64,000 nucleotides of DNA from Clostridiales bacterium (lineage in GTDB: Bacteria; Bacillota; Clostridia; Lachnospirales; Lachnospiraceae). Positions within the stretch are counted from its first letter, which is position 1, and each line of letters starts with the position of its first letter. The notes beneath the pieces are model-generated. The model saw nothing but the letters and a program-made list of their open reading frames with translations. It was not told where the DNA came from and did not search any database. This document shows positions 50,603-60,088 of the stretch, piece after piece. A program made the translations under genes and the position numbers. The stretch lies in contig JAHYZV010000005.1 of NCBI GenBank assembly GCA_019424245.1, positions 82,112 through 146,111 of the forward strand, written 5' to 3'.

Positions 50603-52330
50603 TTATTTTTTATTTCTTTCTGATAAATAATCACTAAGATAGTCTGTTACTTCCTTCTCAGTTGCCATTGACATAACCTTATCTGTTACAAGTCCGGCTT
50701 CTTTAAGTGACCAGTCTGCAATTGTCTTTCTTGTCTCTAATACCTTTCCTGTTGATACTGAGAATTCATCCAGACCAAATGATAACAATATCGGTGCCAT
50801 TAAAGCATTTGCAGCTGCCTCACCACACATTCCGGCTTCAATACCTGCATTATGAGCACATTCTATTATCCTTCTTATAAGTCTTAACACTGCCGGATTG
50901 AATGCAGAATACAGATATGCCACATTTTCATTACATCTGTCTACTGCAATAGTATACTGTGTAAGGTCATTAGTACCAATTGAAAAGAAATCAGCCTCCT
51001 GTGCTATAACATCTGCCATAACAGCAGCAGCCGGAGTCTCAATCATAACGCCTGTCTGGATATTCTTGTCATAACTAATTCCATTATGGTCAAGGTCGCT
51101 GCATATTTTCTTAATCATATCTTTAACCTGTCTCACTTCATTAACTGACGTAATCATAGGTATCATAATTCTTATAGAGCCATATGCACTGGCTCTTAAT
51201 ATCGCACGGAGTTGTGTTGTGAATATATCAACTCTGTCAAGGCAGAATCTTATTGCACGGTATCCTAAAAAAGGATTGGTTTCTTTCGTAAGTCCCATGT
51301 ACGGAATATCCTTATCTCCACCAATATCAAGTGTTCTTATTGTAAGCGGCATACCTTTTGTCAGCACTGCCGCCTTCTTATATTCCTCAAACTGTTCTTC
51401 CTCTGTCGGCAGCGCATTCTTATTAAGAAAAAGAAACTCAGTCCTGAAAAGTCCCACACCTTCAGCTCCAGCCTTAACAGCCTTAGCTGCTTCATCAGCT
51501 CCACCAATATTGGCAGCAAGCATAACCTTTTTCCCATCAGCTGTCTCTGTGCTTTTATTAATAAATGTCTTCAATTCCTCAATGTGTTCTTCATATTTCT
51601 TCTTTTTCTTTTCATATATAGAAAATGTACGCTGTGTTGGATTAATAAAAACTTCTCCATAAGCTCCGTCTATTATTATAGAATCTCCATTTTTTACTTT
51701 CTGAAGTATTCCCTTCACACTAAGTACTGCCGGAATCTCAAGTGCTCTTGCAAGAATTGAAGCATGTGCCGTATCGCCGCCTTTTTCTGCAACAATACCT
51801 GCAACATGTGCTATGTCCATGGAAGCTGTCATAGATGGCTTAATCTCATCTGCAACAATAACAGTATTATCTGGAAGATTAGTAAGGTCAAACGCTTTCG
51901 TTCCCTGCAATGTCTGTATCATTCTTTCTCTCATATCCTGAATATCAGTAACACGTTGCTGCATATCAGGATTATCCATTGAAGAAAACAATTGAATCAG
52001 CTTATTACACACATCATCAAAAGCTGCTTCTGCACATATGTGACTATTATCAATTGCAGCAACGACTTCATTCTCTGTTGTTATATCTCTTGCAAGATAT
52101 ATCTGATTCTTAAGCACCAGTGCATCCTTGTCAGACTCACCAAGTTTTTTCTCCAGTTCAGATAATAATTCTTCCGTCTGCTCTATAAATGTTTTTCTTG
52201 CCTCAAAGAATCTTTTCTTCTCTTCTTCTGCGTTATAATGCGTTCCCCTGTTTACAACAGCACTGGCATTATAAACAATAAGAACATGTCCTATTCCAAT
52301 TCCTCTTGAAGTTCCTATTCCTCTTTCCAT
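50603..52330 (-). CDS. ptsI: phosphoenolpyruvate-protein phosphotransferase (PTS enzyme I)
   Basis: Enzyme I starts the PTS by moving phosphate from PEP to HPr. At 575 residues it is complete: N-terminal domain GIGTSRGIGIGHV, phosphohistidine in KGGDTAHASILARALEIPAV, PEP-binding barrel GVGLFRTEFLFLN, IRTLDIGGDKDIPYMGL and FFSIGTNDLTQYTIAVDR, and the cysteine in AGMCGEAAA. A GGGGG site precedes the ATG. ptsH is not adjacent, which differs from the usual ptsHI pairing. Confidence 0.97.
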   Translation of the reverse strand: MERGIGTSRGIGIGHVLIVYNASAVVNRGTHYNAEEEKKRFFEARKTFIEQTEELLSELEKKLGESDKDALVLKNQIYLARDITTENEVVAAIDNSHICAEAAFDDVCNKLIQLFSSMDNPDMQQRVTDIQDMRERMIQTLQGTKAFDLTNLPDNTVIVADEIKPSMTASMDIAHVAGIVAEKGGDTAHASILARALEIPAVLSVKGILQKVKNGDSIIIDGAYGEVFINPTQRTFSIYEKKKKKYEEHIEELKTFINKSTETADGKKVMLAANIGGADEAAKAVKAGAEGVGLFRTEFLFLNKNALPTEEEQFEEYKKAAVLTKGMPLTIRTLDIGGDKDIPYMGLTKETNPFLGYRAIRFCLDRVDIFTTQLRAILRASAYGSIRIMIPMITSVNEVRQVKDMIKKICSDLDHNGISYDKNIQTGVMIETPAAAVMADVIAQEADFFSIGTNDLTQYTIAVDRCNENVAYLYSAFNPAVLRLIRRIIECAHNAGIEAGMCGEAAANALMAPILLSFGLDEFSVSTGKVLETRKTIADWSLKEAGLVTDKVMSMATEKEVTDYLSDYLSERNKK

Positions 52331-52345
52331 ACATATGCCCCCATT

Positions 52346-54157
52346 CTACTGATTAAACACATACCTTATCATGTTAACAATAGTTTCTGATGTATCTCTT
52401 GAATATATTGTTTCCCTTGCAAGAACCGGATTATCTGTGATAACGCCGTCAACGCCTTTGTTAGTCAGGTTCTTGATAGAATCTTTATTATTAACTGTCC
52501 ACGCATAGACCTGCTTACCTGAATTATGAATTGCATCAATAGTTCTCTTTGATAAATACGCTGCATTAACACTGAAGAAATCTATATTCTTCATATCATA
52601 ATAATCGCCATACGCCGCTGATAATATATATCCTACTCTAATATTTTCATCACATGATTTTGCTGACAATAAAGCTGAACTGCTAAATGATGTTATTACG
52701 CAATCATTCTCCATATTATATTTTTCAATAAGAGCGACCGTTTTCCTTGCAAGTTCTTCTCCATTATCAGCAGGCTTTAATTCTATATTAAGCTTTATCT
52801 TTCCCTGTGCAAGTTCTAGTACTTCTCTAAGTCCTGGTACTTTCTCACCTTTATATTCATCTGAATACCATGAACCTGCATCCAGCCTTCTAACCTCTTT
52901 ATATGTCATATTTACAATATTTTCATCCACACCTGTTGTACGATATGCATTAGAATCATGCATCACTATGACTTCTCCATCACTTGTAAGCTGTACATCA
53001 AGTTCAATATAATCTGCCATATCATCTATAGCTTTCTGGAATGCGGCCATCGTATTCTCAGGTGTCTCTGTTGAAGCCCCCCTGTGAGCCATAACCTTAG
53101 TCTCATGAAAGATAGCTACATTTTCAAATGGATTATTGTTAAATGTCATTATTAGATAAAATGCATCTGCAACAACAGCAGCAGTTAAAACAATACTATA
53201 TATTATCTTTCTTCTTTTTGCAGGACCTTCCTGTATATCTATGAACTCAAATGTAATATCGTCTACATCAGTATATTTGTAATACATATGTGAAATAGCC
53301 GAAAAAGACAGTGGTATTGCTACACATACAAGAATACATTTTATAATTAGTCTTTCTGTCCTTAATGCAGACAGAAATATAGCATTTCCAAGATATGCCA
53401 TATTAAGAATCTTAACACCTGCAACAAGAAATACTGATATAAGCACATAAGTTATTCCAATAATTGCAAGCATAACCAGATTATACACAACAAGTGCTGA
53501 TATTGTTCCCATTGGATGCTTCTTAACCATACGGGCACTTTTCTTATATGCTTCCCTAAATCCCAGTCCTTCCATCATGCATATATTCATTGCATATATT
53601 CCAGGAATTACAATTGCGTATATAATGACAAACATAAATATAACTTCAGCCTTAATATACCAGTGATTCCTAATGATATACATTTTAATTAAGTTAGTAT
53701 TAGTCTCACTGTATAAGACATTAAACCATACAGTTACATTGGAAGCCAGAATTGATATGAAGTAAAATATACTCAGACCTACATGCCTTGGCTTAAAAAC
53801 ATTTTTAAAAACCTTATAAGAATTATAAAATATATCAACAACAGATGCATTACATGATGTTCTCTTTGTCTCGAAACAGACTGAAAGATATGTCATCTCA
53901 TAAGTGCAATAGAATACAAATATACCCACAGCAAGAAAAATTGCAAATATGACTACAGGGTGAGTCATTGCTCTCTGAATATATTCATTAGTAAGATAGT
54001 TCACTCCTGCTATCTTCATAAGAAAATTAATTGCAAATAAAACAATAGGGAATATAACAGCAAAAGCAACAAGCTTGTATGCCAGTTCAAATGTCCATAC
54101 ATGCCTGCTGCTGTCAATTAAAAGACTAAAATTGTTTCGTAACTTTTTAAAAATCAT
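52346..54157 (-). CDS. membrane glycerophosphodiester phosphodiesterase
   Basis: A 603-residue protein with an N-terminal membrane region of about eight helices (to about 335, the GDPD membrane domain) and a C-terminal GDPD barrel. The catalytic motifs are AHRGASTETPENTMAAFQKA, YIELDVQLTSDGEVIVMHD and LNIELKPA. Such enzymes split glycerophosphodiesters, or teichoic-acid related polymers, at the membrane. GGGGA lies before the ATG, and the gene sits in the icd-cmpB-gdpD-ptsI-hflX-folA run with gaps of 37 and 15 bases. Confidence 0.9.
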   Translation of the reverse strand: MIFKKLRNNFSLLIDSSRHVWTFELAYKLVAFAVIFPIVLFAINFLMKIAGVNYLTNEYIQRAMTHPVVIFAIFLAVGIFVFYCTYEMTYLSVCFETKRTSCNASVVDIFYNSYKVFKNVFKPRHVGLSIFYFISILASNVTVWFNVLYSETNTNLIKMYIIRNHWYIKAEVIFMFVIIYAIVIPGIYAMNICMMEGLGFREAYKKSARMVKKHPMGTISALVVYNLVMLAIIGITYVLISVFLVAGVKILNMAYLGNAIFLSALRTERLIIKCILVCVAIPLSFSAISHMYYKYTDVDDITFEFIDIQEGPAKRRKIIYSIVLTAAVVADAFYLIMTFNNNPFENVAIFHETKVMAHRGASTETPENTMAAFQKAIDDMADYIELDVQLTSDGEVIVMHDSNAYRTTGVDENIVNMTYKEVRRLDAGSWYSDEYKGEKVPGLREVLELAQGKIKLNIELKPADNGEELARKTVALIEKYNMENDCVITSFSSSALLSAKSCDENIRVGYILSAAYGDYYDMKNIDFFSVNAAYLSKRTIDAIHNSGKQVYAWTVNNKDSIKNLTNKGVDGVITDNPVLARETIYSRDTSETIVNMIRYVFNQ

Positions 54158-54194
54158 ATAATTATCCCCGAATCAATTGTCAATAAGATGCTGA

Positions 54195-54788
54195 TTATCT
54201 GTGAAACATCTTAATAAACTTTCTCATCTCCGCTCTGATATCCATATTCTGCATATTAAGACTTTCCGAAAAACTCTGCATAAAATCCGCAGTATATGAA
54301 AAGACAAGAATCATTGCCATAACACTGGCAATCCTGTAATCGATTGAGAATACAAAACGCTCCACAAATTTATTCAAAAATCCGAATATAAATACGGCAA
54401 CAAACCCCCAGGCAAGTGTTGACTGTAAGCATATGATGCCTTTGTAATTAAACTTAAGATGATCATAATTCCACCACACTTCACCAAACAGTTTTAACAT
54501 AACCTGTGCTGTAAGGTACTCAAATGCTGTAGCACATATACATCCAAAAATATATAGTGCAATATAATTATGCTCTATTGGCTTAAAAATATTAAAAGCA
54601 ATCAGTGTCCCGAAACCATATATTACACAGAACGGCAGCTTGGCAAAGCCCCTGTTTTCCCAGTAACCAAGCTGCTTTCTGATAACCACACATTCCATAC
54701 ACCATCCAAGAAAGCTGTATATAAAAAACCATATAACAAGCTGGCTTATATTCATACTTCTAAATGTTATACCCATTATATGTGACAT
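54195..54788 (-). CDS. CmpB-type putative ABC-transporter permease family membrane protein
   Basis: A 197-residue membrane protein with about five hydrophobic segments. IWFFIYSFLGWCMECVV and NRGFAKLPFCVIYGFGTL are the conserved segments of the PF06541 (CmpB) family. The name is historical: no ATPase is attached and function is unknown. GGAGGG precedes the ATG. It is 40 bases after icd. Confidence 0.87.
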   Translation of the reverse strand: MSHIMGITFRSMNISQLVIWFFIYSFLGWCMECVVIRKQLGYWENRGFAKLPFCVIYGFGTLIAFNIFKPIEHNYIALYIFGCICATAFEYLTAQVMLKLFGEVWWNYDHLKFNYKGIICLQSTLAWGFVAVFIFGFLNKFVERFVFSIDYRIASVMAMILVFSYTADFMQSFSESLNMQNMDIRAEMRKFIKMFHR

Positions 54789-54828
54789 AATGTACCCTCC
54801 ATCATTAAATGGAAAATTCTCCCCTTAA

Positions 54829-56037
54829 TTAAAGGAGCTCCTCAAGAGTCTTTCTTATTGCACTGATGAAATCCTGTGTATTAAGTGTTACAGGATTCTC
54901 CATTGTTGTAATAAGTGCAAGATCCTTTGTCATCTTTCCATCTTCAATAGTCTTAATGCATGCACGCTCAAGAGTATCAGCAAATTTTCCAAGCTCAGGA
55001 ATATTATCCAGCTCTCCTCTTTTTCTTAAAGCACCTGTCCATGCGAATATAGTAGCAATAGGGTTAGTAGATGTTTCTTCACCCTTAAGATGCTTATAAT
55101 AATGTCTCTGTACTGTTCCGTGTGCAGCTTCATACTCATAGTATCCATTAGGTGATACAAGAACAGAAGTCATCATTGAAAGTGAACCAAATGCTGTGGC
55201 TACCATATCACTCATAACATCTCCATCATAGTTCTTGCAAGCCCAGATATATCCACCCTCTGAACGGATAACTCTTGCTACTGCATCATCTATAAGAGTA
55301 TAGAAGTATGTTATGCCAGCTTCTTCAAACTTATCCTTATACTCAGCATCGAATATCTCCTGAAATATGTCCTTAAATGTATGGTCATACTTTTTAGAGA
55401 TTGTATCCTTAGTTGCAAACCAGAGATCCTGCTTTGTCTCAAGCGCAAAATTAAAGCAGCTTCTTGCAAAGCTCTCGATAGAATCGTTGAGATTATGCAT
55501 TCCCTGAAGAACTCCTGCGCCCTTAAAGTTATGAATAAGCTCTCTTGTCTCTTCACCAGCCTCATTAGTAAATACAAGCTCTGCCTTACCAGCCTCAGAA
55601 ACCTTCATCTCAGATGCCTTATACACATCACCATACGCATGTCTTGCAATTGTGATAGGCTTCTTCCATGTCTTAACATATGGCTCAATACCCTTAACGA
55701 TAATAGGAGCTCTGAATACTGTACCATCAAGCATGGCTCTTATTGTTCCATTAGGGCTCTTATACATCTCTTTAAGGTTATATTCTGTCATTCTTGCTGC
55801 ATTAGGCGTAATTGTTGCACACTTTACTGCAACACCATACTTCTTAGTAGCTTCTGCTGAATCTATAGTCACCTGATCATTAGTCTCATTTCTATGTACA
55901 AGACCTAAATCATAATATTCTGTGTTAAGATCAATAAAAGGAGTGAGCAGCTCGTCCTTGATAAGCTTCCACAATACTCTTGTCATCTCATCTCCGTCCA
56001 TCTCTACAAGTGGAGTTGTCATCTTAATTTTGTCCAT
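54829..56037 (-). CDS. icd: NADP-dependent isocitrate dehydrogenase
   Basis: A 402-residue dimeric enzyme that converts isocitrate to 2-oxoglutarate. It is of the type also found in eukaryotes (MTTPLVEMDGDEMTRVLWKLIKDELL), with NGTIRAMLDGTVFRAPI, the substrate arginine/tyrosine segments and AAHGTVQRHYYKHLKGEETSTNPIATIFAW. It has its own promoter and opens a run of six genes. 2-Oxoglutarate production feeds glutamate synthesis in anaerobes with an incomplete TCA cycle. Confidence 0.96.
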   Translation of the reverse strand: MDKIKMTTPLVEMDGDEMTRVLWKLIKDELLTPFIDLNTEYYDLGLVHRNETNDQVTIDSAEATKKYGVAVKCATITPNAARMTEYNLKEMYKSPNGTIRAMLDGTVFRAPIIVKGIEPYVKTWKKPITIARHAYGDVYKASEMKVSEAGKAELVFTNEAGEETRELIHNFKGAGVLQGMHNLNDSIESFARSCFNFALETKQDLWFATKDTISKKYDHTFKDIFQEIFDAEYKDKFEEAGITYFYTLIDDAVARVIRSEGGYIWACKNYDGDVMSDMVATAFGSLSMMTSVLVSPNGYYEYEAAHGTVQRHYYKHLKGEETSTNPIATIFAWTGALRKRGELDNIPELGKFADTLERACIKTIEDGKMTKDLALITTMENPVTLNTQDFISAIRKTLEELL

Positions 56038-56078
56038 AATATAAAGAACCTCTCTTTCTTTTTCTTACTTGATTAATT

Positions 56079-56107
56079 ATTATAATTTATTTCAAATATT
56101 TTGTAAA
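56079..56107 (-). promoter_or_regulatory. promoter of icd and the genes after it
   Basis: On the minus strand TTTACA, 17 bases, TATAAT. Back to back with the asnB promoter. Confidence 0.75.
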
Positions 56108-56118
56108 CAGAAACTGAC

Positions 56119-56147
56119 TTGTATTAGCCTGATTACTTTGTTATAAT
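56119..56147 (+). promoter_or_regulatory. promoter of asnB
   Basis: TTGTAT, 17 bases, TATAAT, about 75 bases upstream of the ATG. The -35 boxes of icd and asnB are only 11 bases apart. Confidence 0.75.
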
Positions 56148-56180
56148 TCATAAGTAATTTTTACACACTACATTTAACAA

Positions 56181-56195
56181 TGCACAGATTGTGCA
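56181..56195 (+). promoter_or_regulatory. inverted repeat in the asnB leader
   Basis: TGCACA-GAT-TGTGCA, a 6-3-6 inverted repeat between the promoter and GGAGG. It could be an operator or a small RNA hairpin. Confidence 0.4.
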
Positions 56196-56220
56196 GTCAT
56201 AATTATGGAGGTACAGATAC

Positions 56221-58065
56221 ATGTGTGGATTCGCAGGTTTTACTGGATACTTGGCTGATGGTGATGCTGTTCTTGAACGCATGATGAACAAAATTATTCA
56301 CAGAGGCCCTGACAGTGCTGGTAAATACATTGATGATAAAGCATACATGGGTTTTAGAAGACTTTCTATCATTGACCTTGATAACGGAAGCCAGCCTATG
56401 TTTAACGAAAATAAGAAGATAGTAATAACATTTAACGGTGAGATATATAACTATCAGGATTTAAGAAAAGACCTTATTGAGAAAGGTCATGTATTTGCTA
56501 ACAATTCAGATACTGAAGTTCTCATTCACTCATACGAGGAGTATGGCAAGGACATGCTTAACAAGCTTCGTGGAATGTTTGCATTCGTAATCTGGGACAG
56601 TGAAAAAGAAACTCTTTTTGGAGCAAGAGACTTCTTCGGAATCAAGCCTTTCTACTACACAGTTGCAGACGGCAACATGATATATGGTTCAGAGATTAAA
56701 AGTATCTTAGAGCATCCTGCTTATAAGAAAGAGGTTAATCCTGTTGCACTTGAGAATTATCTCACATTCCAGTACTCAGTACTTGATGAAACATTTTTCA
56801 AAGGAATATTCAAGTTGATGCCTGGTCACTGCTTTACATTCCACAAAGGCGAGCTTAACATTGAAAGATACTGGGAGCCAACATTTGATGCTGATGAGAG
56901 CAAGTCTTTAGATGAATTTGTTGATGAAATCGACGATGTCATGCATGATTCAGTTGAACACCATAAGATCAGTGATGTTGAGGTTGGTTCATTTCTCTCA
57001 AGCGGTGTTGATTCAAGCTATGTTGCTGCTACATTTAACGGTGACAAAACATTTACTGTTGGATTTGATTATGAAAAATACAACGAGATTGACTATGCCA
57101 AAGCTTTATCTGACAAGATTAAGATTGACAATTATTCAAAGCTTGTTTCAAGTGAAGAATACTGGGCTGCAATTCCTAAAATCCAGTATCATATGGACGA
57201 GCCTTTAGCTGACCCTGCTGCCATTGCACTTTACTTTGTAAGCCAGACAGCAGCCAAGCATGTAAAGGTTGCCATGTCAGGTGAAGGTGCTGACGAGTTC
57301 TTCGGTGGATATAACATTTACAGAGAACCACTTGACCTTGCAGAATTTCAGAAGCTCCCTAAGGGCTTAAGAAAAGGACTTGCCAATATTGCCAACGCTA
57401 TCCCATTCAAATTCAAGGGAAAAAGCTTCTTGAACAGAGCAAGCAAGACAGTTGAAGAAAGATTCATAGGTAATGCTTTCATGTTCAATGAAAAAGAGCG
57501 TGCCAGGATATTAAAGAATCCTACCGGCAAGTATGACCATAAGGAACTTACAAAGCCTTTCTATGATAAGGTTGCTGATAAGGATGATGTTACTAAGATG
57601 CAATATATTGATATCAATTTCTGGCTGATAGGCGATATCTTACTTAAGGCTGACAAGATGAGTATGGCTCATTCTCTTGAGGTAAGAGTTCCTTTCCTTG
57701 ATAAGGAAGTATTCAATGTTGCCCGTACTATTCCAACTAAGTACAAGGTTAACAAGAGTAATACCAAGTATGCCATGAGACAGGCTGCCCATAGACATCT
57801 TCCAGACATGGTTGCTGAGAAGAAGAAACTTGGATTCCCTGTTCCTATCAGAATCTGGCTCAAGGATGAGAAGTACTACAATATGATTAAAAAGGCTTTC
57901 ACAAGTGAAGCTGCTGAAAAGTATTTTAACACTGATGAGATTGTTAAATATCTTGATGACCACAAAGAAGGTAAGGCCGATAATTCACGTAAGATATGGA
58001 CAATTTACATGTTCCTTGTATGGTATGAAGATTTCTTTGGCAACGGAGTTAAAGAAGCTGCTTAA
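56221..58065 (+). CDS. asnB: asparagine synthase (glutamine-hydrolysing)
   Basis: AsnB makes asparagine from aspartate, ATP and glutamine. The 614-residue protein starts MCGFAGFTG with Cys2 as glutaminase nucleophile, then the synthetase domain with the PP-loop VGSFLSSGVDSSYVAA, MSGEGADEFFGGYNIY and LEVRVPFLDKEVF. GGAGG precedes the ATG at 9 bases. Regulation may involve the leader palindrome at 56181-56195. A perfect terminator follows. Confidence 0.96.
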   Translation: MCGFAGFTGYLADGDAVLERMMNKIIHRGPDSAGKYIDDKAYMGFRRLSIIDLDNGSQPMFNENKKIVITFNGEIYNYQDLRKDLIEKGHVFANNSDTEVLIHSYEEYGKDMLNKLRGMFAFVIWDSEKETLFGARDFFGIKPFYYTVADGNMIYGSEIKSILEHPAYKKEVNPVALENYLTFQYSVLDETFFKGIFKLMPGHCFTFHKGELNIERYWEPTFDADESKSLDEFVDEIDDVMHDSVEHHKISDVEVGSFLSSGVDSSYVAATFNGDKTFTVGFDYEKYNEIDYAKALSDKIKIDNYSKLVSSEEYWAAIPKIQYHMDEPLADPAAIALYFVSQTAAKHVKVAMSGEGADEFFGGYNIYREPLDLAEFQKLPKGLRKGLANIANAIPFKFKGKSFLNRASKTVEERFIGNAFMFNEKERARILKNPTGKYDHKELTKPFYDKVADKDDVTKMQYIDINFWLIGDILLKADKMSMAHSLEVRVPFLDKEVFNVARTIPTKYKVNKSNTKYAMRQAAHRHLPDMVAEKKKLGFPVPIRIWLKDEKYYNMIKKAFTSEAAEKYFNTDEIVKYLDDHKEGKADNSRKIWTIYMFLVWYEDFFGNGVKEAA

Positions 58066-58084
58066 TATTTAAATTTGTATTTGC

Positions 58085-58120
58085 AAATAAGGCACGGACA
58101 TTCATGTCCGTGCCTTATTT
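58085..58120. terminator. bidirectional terminator between asnB and arcC
   Basis: A perfect 16-base stem (58085-58100 with 58105-58120) with a 4-base loop, flanked by A/T on both sides, between convergent genes. Confidence 0.92.
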
Positions 58121-58138
58121 GATATTATGAGTAAAATA

Positions 58139-59077
58139 TTACGCTGTAATTGTTGTTCCTGTCTTTCCAGCAAGACCTTCCTTAGCCTTCTCAAGATTAG
58201 CAATAACAGCCTTTCTTTCCTTATCTGCTGTTACGAATCTGATAGATGCGTCAACCTTAGGGAAAGTTGTAACTGCTGGGAAGTGACCATCCTTAATATA
58301 TTGGTGAAGATCTGTTGCAGAAACTGTATCAAATACCTTCTCCTCTGGTGTTCCCTTTCCTATAGTAAGCTTATCATATGCTGTAAGGAAAAGTAATGTT
58401 CCCGCTCCAACAAGCTCTGCTAACTTGGCAGCTGTATAATCCTTTTCAATAATAGCACTTGCGCCCTTAAGATGTGAACCTTGCTGTAATACAGGAATTC
58501 CACCACCGCCCGCTGCAATAACAACCTGATCTGCATCAAGTAATGCCTTGACAGCATCAATCTCATATATATCAATAGGCATAGGTGAAGCAATTATTCT
58601 TCTGAACTTACCTGGCTCTTCTTCAACTACATAATTTCCTTTCTCTTCTTCAGCATCAGCTTCTTCTTTAGACATATATCTACCAATAACCTTAGATGGT
58701 TCACTGAAAGCAATATCAAAAGGATCAACTCTTACCTGAGTAATAATAGTTGAAACTGTCTTATATATTCCTCTGTTAATAAGCTCTTCTCTTATGGCAT
58801 TCTGAAGATCATATCCAATATAACCTTCACTCATGGCTCCACATACAGACATAGGAGCAACTGTTCTGTCATCAGGCTCAAGTCTTGCAAACTCAGTCAT
58901 TGCTGTCTGAATCATACCGACCTGTGGTCCATTACTGTGTGTAATAACAACCTGATACTTAGCTTCTACAAGATCAGCTATTGCCACTGCTGCTTTCTTA
59001 ACATTCTGCTGCTGCTCTGGAAATGTTTCTCCAAATGCATTTCTTCCTAAGGCAACTACAATTCTCTTATTATCCAT
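58139..59077 (-). CDS. arcC: carbamate kinase
   Basis: This kinase interconverts carbamoyl phosphate plus ADP with carbamate and ATP. The 312-residue protein shows VVALGRNAFGE, VITHSNGPQVG, GAMSEGYIGYDLQNA, and VIAAGGGGIPV, all typical of ArcC. No arcA or arcB is close by, so it is not part of a classic arginine deiminase operon here; it may serve another carbamoyl phosphate source. It follows the SDR gene after 92 bases. No clear independent promoter was identified. Confidence 0.95.
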   Translation of the reverse strand: MDNKRIVVALGRNAFGETFPEQQQNVKKAAVAIADLVEAKYQVVITHSNGPQVGMIQTAMTEFARLEPDDRTVAPMSVCGAMSEGYIGYDLQNAIREELINRGIYKTVSTIITQVRVDPFDIAFSEPSKVIGRYMSKEEADAEEEKGNYVVEEEPGKFRRIIASPMPIDIYEIDAVKALLDADQVVIAAGGGGIPVLQQGSHLKGASAIIEKDYTAAKLAELVGAGTLLFLTAYDKLTIGKGTPEEKVFDTVSATDLHQYIKDGHFPAVTTFPKVDASIRFVTADKERKAVIANLEKAKEGLAGKTGTTITA

Positions 59078-59169
59078 AACATAAACCTCTCATACACGAT
59101 TATTATTGATGTAAATATTATATTCCATGAACCGCCAAAAAGCAAATTATTTCAATATATATATAGTCA

Positions 59170-59931
59170 TTATGGCATTATAGAATTAGCACCATCAACA
59201 ATCACACTCTGTCCTGAAAAATAGCATGAATCCGGACCTGCTAAAAATGCAATGACTGGAGCAATATCTGTCTCTGGATCACCAAAACGCTTCATAGGAT
59301 TAAGGTTAACCTGCTTCGCATATTCCTCTGGAAATTTCTCAGCCCATGCCTTAGCTGCTGGTGATTCCGCTCCTGGAAGAACGATATTGACACATATACC
59401 ATACTGTCCCCATTCCTTAGCTGCAATCTTAGTCATACCTCTTAATGCTTCCTTGTTAGAACCATAAGCTAACTGTCCTGCAATACCAAACATACCTGTT
59501 GCAGAAGCGAAGTTAATAATTCTTCCTTCATGCTGTTCCTTCATATAAGGGAATGCAGCCTGCATATAGTTAAGCGAACCAATTACACCACTCTGCCATG
59601 CCTTAAGCATATTATCATAAGAAGTTTCTTCAACTGGAGCAGAAGGAACAATAGCCTGTGCGTTATTTACTACAACATCAACTGTTCCATACTTTTCTGC
59701 AGCAGCCTTAACAACCTCTTCAACTCTTGCTCTGTCTGCTGAATCACATGTCATGGCAAAGCCTTCTCCTCCTAATTCCTTAATTTCTGCAATTGTCTGC
59801 TCAATTGGCTCTACTCTACGTCCCGTTGCAATAACCTTAACCCCTCTTTTTGCAAGACAAAGAGCAATTCCTTTACCTATTCCCTGGCCTGCTCCTGTTA
59901 CAATAGCAACTTTTTCATTTAACTGTTTCAT
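59170..59931 (-). CDS. SDR family NAD(P)-dependent oxidoreductase
   Basis: A classical short-chain dehydrogenase of 253 residues. The cofactor site is VTGAGQGIGKGIA, VVNNAQ replaces the usual NNAG, and the catalytic tyrosine and lysine are in YGSNKEALRG after the serine region INFASATGMFG. The substrate cannot be told from sequence; it resembles FabG and sugar-alcohol dehydrogenases. GGAGG precedes the ATG. No partner is evident apart from arcC downstream. Confidence 0.9.
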   Translation of the reverse strand: MKQLNEKVAIVTGAGQGIGKGIALCLAKRGVKVIATGRRVEPIEQTIAEIKELGGEGFAMTCDSADRARVEEVVKAAAEKYGTVDVVVNNAQAIVPSAPVEETSYDNMLKAWQSGVIGSLNYMQAAFPYMKEQHEGRIINFASATGMFGIAGQLAYGSNKEALRGMTKIAAKEWGQYGICVNIVLPGAESPAAKAWAEKFPEEYAKQVNLNPMKRFGDPETDIAPVIAFLAGPDSCYFSGQSVIVDGANSIMP

Positions 59932-60088
59932 TAAAGTACCTCCATAATTTTTATATTTAAATTATATCAATTATTTATAAGAAAGTAAATGAATAATCAG
60001 TCACATCTAATCCCTGTAATATAACCGCACTAAACCACCTAATCTGAATATACTAAAATATATATATTATGTTCTGAAAATAATTATT

